Origin: JAZDIU01 sp043804635
Lineage (GTDB): Bacteria > Chloroflexota > Dehalococcoidia > Dehalococcoidales > UBA2162
Direction of reading: 5' to 3'
Length of the DNA stretch: 34,957 bases
Assembly (NCBI GenBank): GCA_043804635.1
Contig: JAZDIU010000050.1
Coordinates: forward strand, 1-34,957
Position 1 is the first letter of the stretch, and every line of letters begins with the position of its first letter. The position numbers were made by a program, and so were the translations under genes. The notes below the pieces were generated by a model. The model worked only from the letters and a program-made list of their open reading frames with translations, made no database searches and had not been told where the DNA came from. Positions 23,791 to 30,917 of this stretch are shown one piece after another.

Positions 23791-24432
23791 TTGTTTATAA
23801 AAGATATTATGACTAAAAAGGTAATCACCGCGCCGAGCGATACTCCTATTGGCGAGGCTCAAAAAATTTTGCGGGATGGGTGCTTCCGCCGCTTGCCCGT
23901 AGTGGATGATGGTAAACTGGTGGGCGTAGTTACCGAAGGTAGACTCGAAAAGGCAGCTTTATCCAGCACAGCGCCCCTTCTTTGGCAAATCGGACAGCTC
24001 ATCGCCCATACAACTCTCCGTGATGTTATGGCTAAAAAAGTCATCACTATCAGCCCGGACGCAACCGTTGAAGAAGGTGCTGCCCTCGCTCAAAAAAGCG
24101 GGGTCGGCTCTCTCGTGGTAGTGGAAGATAGAGACAAGGTGGTCGGAATAGTTACCACTAACGACTTTTTCTATAGACTCTTAAACCCGGTCTTAGGTAT
24201 CGGCGAGCCGGGCATCAGAATTTTTATCAGCGGGGCTGGCGATGGCAAGACCGCTGAGAAAGTGCTTTCCACCATTAATCAACTGGGAATCGAAATAAAA
24301 GTAATCTGGACGCTGCGCTCGACTAAAGGAAATAAAAAGGACATTATCGTCCACCTGAATACTAGCGATCCAGCCCCGGTCCTCAAAGCTCTGGAAAAGC
24401 TCGGCTGTAGGGCTAACGTAAGGGCACATTAA
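23791..24432 (+). CDS. CBS-pair domain protein with C-terminal ACT-like domain
   Basis: A 213-aa cytoplasmic regulator-type protein. CBS 1 covers about residues 1-60 (DIMTKKVITAPSDTPIGEA, then RLPVVDDGKLVGVVTEGRL) and CBS 2 about 75-135 (DVMAKKVITISPDATVEE, SLVVVEDRDKVVGIVTTNDF). Such pairs bind adenine nucleotides. Residues 145-213 (IRIFISGAGDGKTAEKVLST, IIVHLNTSDPAPVLKALEKLG) have the beta-alpha-beta-beta-alpha pattern of ACT-like small-ligand domains. Start is TTG at 23791 with AAGGAGGCGGAG upstream. A small hairpin (23715-23734) and a possible promoter (TTGATT 23729-23734, TATCAT 23753-23758) precede it, so it may be transcribed both alone and from the carrier gene. Confidence 0.85.
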   Translation: MFIKDIMTKKVITAPSDTPIGEAQKILRDGCFRRLPVVDDGKLVGVVTEGRLEKAALSSTAPLLWQIGQLIAHTTLRDVMAKKVITISPDATVEEGAALAQKSGVGSLVVVEDRDKVVGIVTTNDFFYRLLNPVLGIGEPGIRIFISGAGDGKTAEKVLSTINQLGIEIKVIWTLRSTKGNKKDIIVHLNTSDPAPVLKALEKLGCRANVRAH

Positions 24433-24442
24433 TTTGTTGTCT

Positions 24443-24515
24443 GCCCCTGTAGCTCAGGTGGATAGAGCACCGGCCTCCGAAGCCGGTTGCGGGCGTTCGA
24501 GTCGCCCCAGGGGTA
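24443..24515 (+). tRNA. tRNA-Arg (anticodon CCG)
   Basis: Acceptor GCCCCTG pairs with CAGGGGT (first pair G-T). Anticodon stem CCGGC/GCCGG surrounds loop CTCCGAA with anticodon CCG at 24477-24479. T arm GGGCG-TTCGAGT-CGCCC, discriminator A. CCA is not encoded (CTT follows), unlike the Glu and Pro tRNAs here, so it must be added after transcription. It lies 21 bp before porG. Confidence 0.95.
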
Positions 24516-24536
24516 CTTTTTAACGAAGGCAGAAAA

Positions 24537-25115
24537 ATGAATAAGACAGGTATAATCGGAATCAGATGGCACGGCCGAGGCGGTCAGGGTGCCGTTACCT
24601 CGGCTGAATTGCTGGCAAGAGCGGCAATCGATGAGGGAAAATACGCCCAGGCTTTTCCCGCTTTTGGCCCCGAAAGAAGAGGCGCGCCGGTCGTCGCTTT
24701 CAATCGCATCAGCGAAAAGGAGCCAATCAGAATTCGAACGGAAGTCGATGATCCTGACGTAGTTGTGGTGCTCGATGCCAGTCTGACCCGCGTCGTCAAC
24801 GTTACCTCCGGGTTAAAAGACGACGGAGTCCTAATTGTTAACACAAAAAGCTCGCTTCAAGATATCGAACCTGAATTCAAAATAAAGTCCCGGATAGCCG
24901 TCGTCGATGCTACTAAAATCGCCCGTGAAGTCCTGGGAGTCAACATCGTCAATACTGCAATGCTCGGAGCTTTGCTAAAGGCAACCGGTCTGGTCAAAAT
25001 GGAGTCGCTCTTGGAACCGCTGAAACACCGCTTCGAGCGGTTGGCCGATAGAAACCTCCAGGCGATGAAAAGAGCCTTCGACGAAACCATAATAAGGAGC
25101 AAGGTAGTTGGCTAA
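24537..25115 (+). CDS. porG: Pyruvate/2-oxoacid:ferredoxin oxidoreductase, gamma subunit
   Basis: A 192-aa subunit of the cytoplasmic complex that oxidises a 2-oxoacid plus CoA to acyl-CoA, CO2 and reduced ferredoxin, or runs in reverse. The IRWHGRGGQGAVTSAELLA signature (residues 9-27) is the typical gamma-domain start, and AFPAFGPERRGAPVVAF (about 39-55) is the matching conserved loop. Later NTAMLGALLKATGLV (about 142-156) fits the CoA-binding domain. ATG start with AAGG upstream. It overlaps the delta gene by 8 bp. Gene order gamma-delta-alpha-beta and subunit sizes are those of four-subunit PORs. Confidence 0.94.
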   Translation: MNKTGIIGIRWHGRGGQGAVTSAELLARAAIDEGKYAQAFPAFGPERRGAPVVAFNRISEKEPIRIRTEVDDPDVVVVLDASLTRVVNVTSGLKDDGVLIVNTKSSLQDIEPEFKIKSRIAVVDATKIAREVLGVNIVNTAMLGALLKATGLVKMESLLEPLKHRFERLADRNLQAMKRAFDETIIRSKVVG

Positions 25116-25407
25116 GGCTAAAACAAAAAAAGAGTCCGAGTTTACCCCCAAAGACTTCGAAATCGGTGCAATATGTGTTGAGCCAGGCAGTACCACACAA
25201 TACTTAACCGGTAGTTGGCGCTCACAAAGGCCCGTCTCCGACCTGAGTAAATGTAACCAGTGCGGATTCTGCTATATCTTTTGTCCCGAGGGCTGTATCG
25301 AACAGCAGGCAGACGGCTTTTTCAAACCTGATCTTGACTATTGCAAAGGCTGTGGTATCTGTGCCGTCGAATGTCCCAGGGACGTAATAAAGATGGTGGA
25401 GGAATAG
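25108..25407 (+). CDS. porD: Pyruvate/2-oxoacid:ferredoxin oxidoreductase, delta (ferredoxin) subunit
   Basis: A 99-aa subunit that carries electrons out of the POR complex. It has two ferredoxin-type motifs, C49-x2-C52-x2-C55-x3-C59-P and C79-x2-C82-x2-C85-x3-C89-P, for two 4Fe-4S clusters, after a 45-residue N-terminal arm that usually contacts the other subunits. Start is TTG at 25108 inside the end of porG, with AAGGAGCAAGG upstream, so translation is coupled. The TAG stop is immediately followed by the GTG start of porA. Confidence 0.95.
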   Translation: MAKAKTKKESEFTPKDFEIGAICVEPGSTTQYLTGSWRSQRPVSDLSKCNQCGFCYIFCPEGCIEQQADGFFKPDLDYCKGCGICAVECPRDVIKMVEE

Positions 25408-26580
25408 GTGAAAAAAGTTGGTATGGAGGTCTCGCTGGCGGTAGCTGAAGCCGCCAAGTTAGCCGATGCCGATGTCATTTCTGCCTATCCTATTACTCCA
25501 CAGACTCACATCGTCGAGCGCCTTGCCGATATCGTTGCCAGTGGAGAATTAAAAGCCTCTTATATTCCGGCTGAGTCCGAGCATTCGGCTTTGAGCGCCT
25601 GCCTCGGTGCGGCGGCAGTCGGTGCCCGTGTTTTTACCGCTACTTCCAGTCAAGGATTAGAATTGATGCACGAGGTTCTTTACGTTGCCTCGGGGATGCG
25701 CCTGCCGGTGGTTATGGCAGTGGCTAACCGGGCAATATCGGCACCGCTCAGCATCTGGGGCGACCATTCCGATGCTATGGCTGTTCGCGATACCGGCTGG
25801 ATTCAAATCTTCGTCGAAAACGGTCAGGAGGCTTTCGATAATACTGTTTGCGCCTTCCGCATCGCCGAAGACCCTAATGTTTTGCTGCCGGTAATGGTCC
25901 ACATGGACGGCTTTCACCTGACCCATATGGTCGAGCCGATTGAGCTTCTTGAACAGAGCCAGGTCGCCGATTTTATTCCTCCTTATCACTACCCCCTCCC
26001 CCTCGACCCCGATAAACCGGTGACTATGGGCGGCTTCGCCCCTCCCCTGATATACACCGAGGCGAAGAAAATGCAGGAGGTTAATTTTAAAGCTTCTAAA
26101 GCCCGCGTCCAGGCTTGCTGGGATGAGTTCGGCAAGCGTTTCGGTCGTTATTATAAGCCGATAGAGGCGTATAAGACCGAAGGTGCCCGCGTCCTTCTGA
26201 TGACTATGGGCAGCTTCAGTGAAACCGCCAGCAGTGCTATAGATAAGATGAAGGCAGATGGCAGGGATGTGGGATTGTTGAAGCTCAAACTCTGGCGTCC
26301 CTTCCCATTCGAGGAGTTTCGTGAATTAGTGAAAAATGCCGAAGTTGTTATTGTGCTGGATAGGGCGATGTCCACCGGCGGACCTGGGGGTCCCGTCTGC
26401 TCCGAGGTTAAGTCGGCGCTATACAACGAACCGAAGCGACCCAAAGTGATTGGCTTTATCGGCGGTCTGGGTGGCCGCGATATTACCGTTGCTGGATTCG
26501 AGCAAATGGTTAACCGCGGTATCGAGCTGGCTGCAAAAGGCGTCCAGATTGAATCTGAAATGTTCGGGGTGAGGGAGTGA
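25408..26580 (+). CDS. porA: Pyruvate/2-oxoacid:ferredoxin oxidoreductase, alpha subunit
   Basis: A 390-aa subunit with the pyrimidine-binding thiamine diphosphate domain. SAYPITPQTHIVE (residues 25-37) contains the Thr that contacts the 2-oxoacid. ESEHSALSACLGAAAVGAR (about 57-75) carries the Glu that activates the cofactor. SIWGDHSDAMAVRDTGW (about 115-131) is the pattern found in pyruvate-type rather than 2-oxoglutarate-type enzymes. The C-terminal RAMSTGGPGGPVCSEVKSAL region is the usual transketolase-C-like end. GTG start directly abuts the porD stop, with GGAGG ten bases upstream. It overlaps porB by a few bases. Confidence 0.95.
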   Translation: MKKVGMEVSLAVAEAAKLADADVISAYPITPQTHIVERLADIVASGELKASYIPAESEHSALSACLGAAAVGARVFTATSSQGLELMHEVLYVASGMRLPVVMAVANRAISAPLSIWGDHSDAMAVRDTGWIQIFVENGQEAFDNTVCAFRIAEDPNVLLPVMVHMDGFHLTHMVEPIELLEQSQVADFIPPYHYPLPLDPDKPVTMGGFAPPLIYTEAKKMQEVNFKASKARVQACWDEFGKRFGRYYKPIEAYKTEGARVLLMTMGSFSETASSAIDKMKADGRDVGLLKLKLWRPFPFEEFRELVKNAEVVIVLDRAMSTGGPGGPVCSEVKSALYNEPKRPKVIGFIGGLGGRDITVAGFEQMVNRGIELAAKGVQIESEMFGVRE

Positions 26581-27515
26581 TGGAAAACGTTATTACTTAC
26601 GGCGAACAAAAAGCAACTAAAGAGGAATTTTTTGCTTCAGGCCATCGGGCTTGCCTCGGCTGTGCCGAAGCCTTGGCCGTCCGGCTGACCTGCAAAGCAC
26701 TCGGACGCAATATCATCATCGTTAACGCCACCGGCTGTATGGAAGTTATTTCTTCCCAGCTTCCCCGCACCGCCTGGCGCGTCCCCTGGATTCACACCCT
26801 TTTTGAAAATACCGCCGCCGTGGCTTCCGGTGTCGAGTCTGGTCTGATTGCGATGATTGCTAAAGGCAAGCGTGAGGACAAGGGCACAAAAGTGGTGGCG
26901 ATGGGTGGTGACGGCGGTACCAGCGATATCGGTTTCCAGGCATTATCCGGAGCCTTAGAGAGGGGGCACAACTTTGCCTATTTCTGCTTCGATAACGAAG
27001 CTTATATGAACACTGGCATCCAGCGGTCTTCCGCCACACCTTTCGGTGCCTCTACGACTACCACTCCGGCAAGCAAAGACAGCATCGGGCAGGTTACCTG
27101 GAAGAAAAATATGACGGAGATTGCCGTCGCTCACAATATCCCCTATGTCACCACGGCTTGCCCCAGCTACCCCTTCGACTTAATGAATAAAGTCAAAAAA
27201 GCCGTAGCCGTCAAAGGTCCGGCTTACGTTCACGTGCTATCTCCCTGCCCCACCGGCTGGAGATGCGCTCCCGACCAGGCTATTGAAATCGGCCGTCTGG
27301 CAGTTCAGACCCGGGTTTTCCCTCTATACGAAGTAGAAAACGGACGCTATAAGTTCGAGCCGCCGCCTGTAGAGCCGCGTCCGGTCAAAGATTACTTCAA
27401 AGGACAGGGCCGGTTCCGCCATCTCTCCGAAGCCACCATCGCCCAGATTCAAGAACGGGTAGACCGGGAATACTTCAAACTCGTCGAAAAGACCGAAATG
27501 GCTGATTTAAGCTAG
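26577..27515 (+). CDS. porB: Pyruvate/2-oxoacid:ferredoxin oxidoreductase, beta subunit
   Basis: A 312-aa catalytic subunit holding thiamine diphosphate and one 4Fe-4S cluster. Predicted cluster ligands are C26, C29, C54 and C224 (ACLGCAEA, TGCME, SPCPTGW). The cofactor motif is GGDGGTSDIGFQALSGALER (residues 110-129) with FDNEAYMNTGIQRS (138-151), the Mg2+ site typical of pyruvate enzymes. Start could be GTG 26577 or ATG 26580; the ATG is better placed behind GAGGGAG and overlaps the porA stop by one base. With porG, porD and porA it completes the complex. It probably links acetyl-CoA and pyruvate pools to ferredoxin. Confidence 0.95.
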   Translation: MMENVITYGEQKATKEEFFASGHRACLGCAEALAVRLTCKALGRNIIIVNATGCMEVISSQLPRTAWRVPWIHTLFENTAAVASGVESGLIAMIAKGKREDKGTKVVAMGGDGGTSDIGFQALSGALERGHNFAYFCFDNEAYMNTGIQRSSATPFGASTTTTPASKDSIGQVTWKKNMTEIAVAHNIPYVTTACPSYPFDLMNKVKKAVAVKGPAYVHVLSPCPTGWRCAPDQAIEIGRLAVQTRVFPLYEVENGRYKFEPPPVEPRPVKDYFKGQGRFRHLSEATIAQIQERVDREYFKLVEKTEMADLS

Positions 27516-27546
27516 CCCCCATACTGTCATTATTAGTCACCGTTCG

Positions 27547-27757
27547 CCCTGAGCCTGTTTACAATGAGCATATCGAAGTGTCGAAGGGTCAATCTCTACG
27601 GTCATTGCGAGCTAAGTGTGGCAATCTCCTTCCTCTTTTATCATTGCGAGGATAGTTTACCCTGAGCCTGCCGAAGGGTGACAATCTCTAAGAATCTGCT
27701 CTCCTAGAGGAGAGAGGGGTAAGGTGAGGGTGGCGCTCTCACTTTCATTGCGATTCA
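27547..27757. repeat. Cluster of interspersed palindromic repeats in a 365-bp gene-free stretch
   Basis: The stretch 27516-27880 has no gene. It holds two copies of a palindromic element of the form CCCTGAGCCTG...CGAAGGGT (27547-27588, expanded by about 20 bases, and 27659-27679, compact). There are three copies of TCATTGCGA (27602-27610, 27641-27649, 27745-27753), two followed by a CAATCTC element. A CTCTCC-TAGA-GGAGAG hairpin followed by GGGGTAAGGTGAGGGTG begins near 27700. These look like several families of short mobile or REP-like repeats nested together. Confidence 0.6.
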
Positions 27758-27835
27758 AAATGTTATAGTTTCGTAATATTTCCCATCCGATTTTTATGAC
27801 TATTACACAAAATCATGATTAAACTATTTTGGGGT

Positions 27836-27859
27836 ATTTTTATCCAATAGGACAAAAAT
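27836..27859. promoter_or_regulatory. Inverted repeat before katG, candidate operator
   Basis: ATTTTTATCC (27836-27845) and GGACAAAAAT (27850-27859) pair with one mismatch around AATA, ending 12 bases before the katG Shine-Dalgarno. A second, perfect palindrome AATCATGATT lies at 27811-27820. Either may bind a peroxide- or redox-responsive regulator. Confidence 0.4.
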
Positions 27860-27880
27860 TTAAATAAAGGAGGAAACCTT

Positions 27881-30079
27881 ATGAATGGAAATAGCAATGG
27901 CTCGGTAACCGGCGGAGCAAATAAACCCGCTGCCGGAGGTGGTACGACGAACCAAGACTGGTGGCCGAACCAGTTGAAGCTCGATATTCTGCACCAGCAT
28001 TCATCCAAGTCCAATCCGATGGGCGATGGTTTCAACTACGCTAAAGAGTTCAAGAGCCTCGACCTCGCGGCTGTGAAGAAGGACCTCCGGGAACTGATGA
28101 CGAAATCGCAGGACTGGTGGCCGGCCGATTTTGGCCACTACGGACCTTTGTTTATCCGTATGGCGTGGCACAGCGCCGGTACCTACCGCACCGGCGACGG
28201 CCGCGGCGGTGGTGGCAGTGGCCAGCAGCGTTTCGCGCCGCTCAACAGTTGGCCGGACAACGTCAGCCTGGATAAGGCGCGCCGACTGCTATGGCCGGTT
28301 AAGCAGAAGTACGGCCGGAAGATTTCATGGGCTGACCTTATGATCCTCACGGGCAACGTCGCTCTGGAGTCGATGGGGTTCAAGACCTTCGGTTTCGGTG
28401 GCGGGCGCGAGGACGTCTGGGAGCCGGATCAGGATGTTTATTGGGGTGCCGAGAAGACCTGGAAGGGTGGTGACAAGCGCTACACCGGCGACCGGGATCT
28501 CGAGAATCCGCTCGCTGCTGTGCAAATGGGTCTTATTTACGTCAACCCGGAAGGCCCGAACGGTAACCCGGATCCGATCGCGGCAGCCAAGGATATCCGC
28601 GAGGTCTTTGCCCGCATGGCTATGAACGACGAGGAGACGGTAGCCCTCATCGCGGGCGGGCATGCGTTCGGCAAGGCCCACGGTGCCGGTGATGCGAAAC
28701 ATGTCGGGCCTGAGCCCGAAGCGGCTGGTATCGAGGAACAGGGTCTGGGCTGGAAGAGCAGCTTTGGCACAGGAAAAGGCGGCGATACGATCACCAGTGG
28801 CCTAGAAGTCACTTGGACTAACACACCAACGAAATGGAGCAACAACTTCTTCAGGATACTATTTGGCTTTGAGTGGGAACTGACGAAGAGTCCGGCCGGT
28901 GCGCACCAGTGGAAGCCAAAGGGTGGCGCGGGTGCCGGTACCATACCGGATGCCCACGATCCGTCCAAAAGTCATGCACCATCCATGCTGACCACAGACC
29001 TTGCCCTGCGGTTCGACCCTGTTTACGAAAAAATATCAAGGCGCTTCTACGAAAATCCGGATCAGCTAGCAGATGCGTTCGCCCGGGCGTGGTTCAAACT
29101 GACACACCGCGATATGGGCCCGCGCTCACGCTATCTCGGCCCGGAGGTTCCGACAGAAGAGCTCATCTGGCAAGACCCCATCCCCGCGGTCAATCACAAA
29201 CTGATTGGTGCAAAGGATATCGCCTCCCTCAAGGGTAAGATCCTGGCTTCTGGCTTGTCTGTGTCGGAACTGGTTTCTACCGCCTGGGCGTCGGCGTCCA
29301 CCTTCCGTGGCTCCGACAAGCGCGGCGGTGCCAACGGTGCCCGCATTCGCCTGGCACCACAGAAAGATTGGGAAGTCAACCAGCCTGCCCGGTTGGCGAA
29401 GGTGCTCGAGACGTTAGAGGGCATCCAGAGTGCGTTCAACAGCACGCAGTCCGGCGGCAAGAAGGTATCACTCGCTGACCTGATCGTTCTGGCCGGTTGT
29501 GCAGGCGTTGAGCAGGCGGCGAAGAATGCCGGTCACGATGTGACGGTTCCCTTCACGCCGGGACGCATGGACGCCTTGCAGGAACAAACCGATGTAAACT
29601 CCTTCGCCGTGCTCGAACCAGTCGCAGACGGCTTCCGCAATTACCAAAAAGCCCGATACTCCGTATCGGCCGAGGAGTTGTTGGTCGATAAGGCACAATT
29701 GTTGACGTTGACGGCGCCTGAGATGACGGTTCTCGTTGGCGGTATGCGAGTCCTGAATACCAATTTCGGCCAGACCCAACACGGCGTCTTCACCAAGCGG
29801 CTAGAGACGCTCACCAACGACTTCTTCGTGAACCTGCTCGACATGAGCACGGCGTGGAAGGCAACCTCGGAAGATAAAAACGTGTTCGAGGGCCGTGATC
29901 GCGCAACAGGCGAACTTAAGTGGACTGGCACTCGTGTCGACCTCATCTTTGGTTCAAACTCCCAGCTCCGGGCATTGGCGGAAGTCTACGGATGTGAGGA
30001 CTCACAGGAGAAGTTCGTGAACGACTTTGTAGCGGTGTGGAACAAAGTTATGAACCTTGACCGCTTCGACCTTGCCTGA
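27881..30079 (+). CDS. katG: Catalase-peroxidase KatG
   Basis: A 732-aa haem b enzyme that removes hydrogen peroxide by catalase and peroxidase reactions in the cytoplasm. The N-terminal domain has the distal residues R93, W96 and H97 (RMAWHSAG), Y221 (LIYVNPEGPN), the likely partner of W96 in the covalent adduct, and the proximal-His segment ALIAGGHAFGKAHG (about 256-269). The C-terminal domain is a degenerate second copy, complete to NLDRFDLA. The position that is Met in some KatGs (E-Q-M-G-L-G-W) reads E-E-Q-G-L-G-W here; I cannot tell whether another Met serves. AAAGGAGG lies a few bases before the ATG. Single gene. The sequence strongly resembles proteobacterial KatG from memory, suggesting transfer. 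Confidence 0.97.
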   Translation: MNGNSNGSVTGGANKPAAGGGTTNQDWWPNQLKLDILHQHSSKSNPMGDGFNYAKEFKSLDLAAVKKDLRELMTKSQDWWPADFGHYGPLFIRMAWHSAGTYRTGDGRGGGGSGQQRFAPLNSWPDNVSLDKARRLLWPVKQKYGRKISWADLMILTGNVALESMGFKTFGFGGGREDVWEPDQDVYWGAEKTWKGGDKRYTGDRDLENPLAAVQMGLIYVNPEGPNGNPDPIAAAKDIREVFARMAMNDEETVALIAGGHAFGKAHGAGDAKHVGPEPEAAGIEEQGLGWKSSFGTGKGGDTITSGLEVTWTNTPTKWSNNFFRILFGFEWELTKSPAGAHQWKPKGGAGAGTIPDAHDPSKSHAPSMLTTDLALRFDPVYEKISRRFYENPDQLADAFARAWFKLTHRDMGPRSRYLGPEVPTEELIWQDPIPAVNHKLIGAKDIASLKGKILASGLSVSELVSTAWASASTFRGSDKRGGANGARIRLAPQKDWEVNQPARLAKVLETLEGIQSAFNSTQSGGKKVSLADLIVLAGCAGVEQAAKNAGHDVTVPFTPGRMDALQEQTDVNSFAVLEPVADGFRNYQKARYSVSAEELLVDKAQLLTLTAPEMTVLVGGMRVLNTNFGQTQHGVFTKRLETLTNDFFVNLLDMSTAWKATSEDKNVFEGRDRATGELKWTGTRVDLIFGSNSQLRALAEVYGCEDSQEKFVNDFVAVWNKVMNLDRFDLA

Positions 30080-30280
30080 TCGTAGCATACACGTTTTTTG
30101 GGGAGTCCGAAGGGTGCTCTGAACTGCAAGTCAGATGATTGGGAAATGATAACCGTCACGAACTGACGCGCATTTTGAACGCTAAATTCAGCCACCTATT
30201 ACGCTGCTTTGTTTCAATTTTCACCCCAGAAAACAAATCATTTAGCTTCATTTGTTTATTGGACATTGGTAGTATTTAAC

Positions 30281-30309
30281 TTGACCTCCGCCATCCCTTC
30301 CCTTTATAC
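30281..30309 (+). promoter_or_regulatory. Candidate sigma-70 promoter of tRNA-Pro
   Basis: TTGACC (30281-30286), a 17-bp spacer and TTATAC (30304-30309), ending ten bases before the tRNA at 30320. The rest of the 240-bp gap after katG shows no further gene or clear terminator. Confidence 0.6.
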
Positions 30310-30319
30310 TTCCTACCTG

Positions 30320-30398
<79 letters not shown>

Positions 30399-30443
30399 AA
30401 AATTCTGTTAAGCCCGTTAAAGCTTTTTAAAAAGGAGGATTGA

Positions 30444-30830
30444 ATGGAGAAGACATCAAATAACTCAAAAAGTTCAGACTCCTCTTTTATTAGTCTATCA
30501 CTCAAACCAAAGATAGATTGGTTTCATTTACTTCAAGGAGTTTTTCTTTTGGCGATTGGTTTATCAGGTGTCGTTGTATTAGTAATAATATGGCTGTTTA
30601 ATACCTTGATAAGACTAAAATTATTGCCTTCGGCTAGTGGAATAGAGATTGACTTTTGGGTGGTGATTATCCCACTATTTACACTTTGTTGGGTAATAAA
30701 TGAGATTACCCAAACTAGAAAATTTGTCTGGCTAACAAAGAACGTGCAGAAGGACATCGATACTAAAGATGTTATAATCTTGAAACCAATATCTAAGTCA
30801 GATTTGGCAAAAGCTAGTTCAACTAAGTAG
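30444..30830 (+). CDS. Two-helix membrane protein of unknown function, sole gene of the tRNA-Pro cassette
   Basis: A 128-aa protein with a Ser-rich hydrophilic N-terminus (residues 1-25), helix 1 at about 29-55 (GVFLLAIGLSGVVVLVIIW), a short loop, helix 2 at about 70-90 (FWVVIIPLFTLCWVI) and a charged C-terminal tail of about 40 residues. AAAAGGAGG precedes the ATG, so it is likely expressed. The coding DNA is much more AT-rich than the genes on either side (33% GC in one 60-base sample against 58% nearby). It lies between the tRNA-Pro and a copy of its 3' end. No relative recognised; a role in element maintenance, immunity or superinfection exclusion is possible but unsupported. Confidence 0.7.
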   Translation: MEKTSNNSKSSDSSFISLSLKPKIDWFHLLQGVFLLAIGLSGVVVLVIIWLFNTLIRLKLLPSASGIEIDFWVVIIPLFTLCWVINEITQTRKFVWLTKNVQKDIDTKDVIILKPISKSDLAKASSTK

Positions 30831-30840
30831 TTTACGAACG

Positions 30841-30872
30841 GGTCGGAGGTCAAATCCTCTCGCCCCGACCAT
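30841..30872 (+). repeat. Distal copy of tRNA-Pro 3' direct repeat (attR-like)
   Basis: Thirty-two bases repeat 30366-30398 with a single deleted T in the T loop (GGAGGTCAAAT for GGAGGTTCAAAT). The 5' part of the tRNA is absent here. It closes the 475-bp cassette. Confidence 0.78.
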
Positions 30873-30917
30873 CCTTTCTCACCCTGTCTGAGAATTCAGA
30901 AGCAGGAGGGAAATATA

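Noticed and set aside
27516..27880. CRISPR array
   Set aside because: The repeated elements are few, unevenly spaced and palindromic, with no constant spacer length.
28537..28968. Minus-strand frame of 143 codons within katG
   Set aside because: A by-product of the GC-rich third positions in katG; other frames there are equally open.
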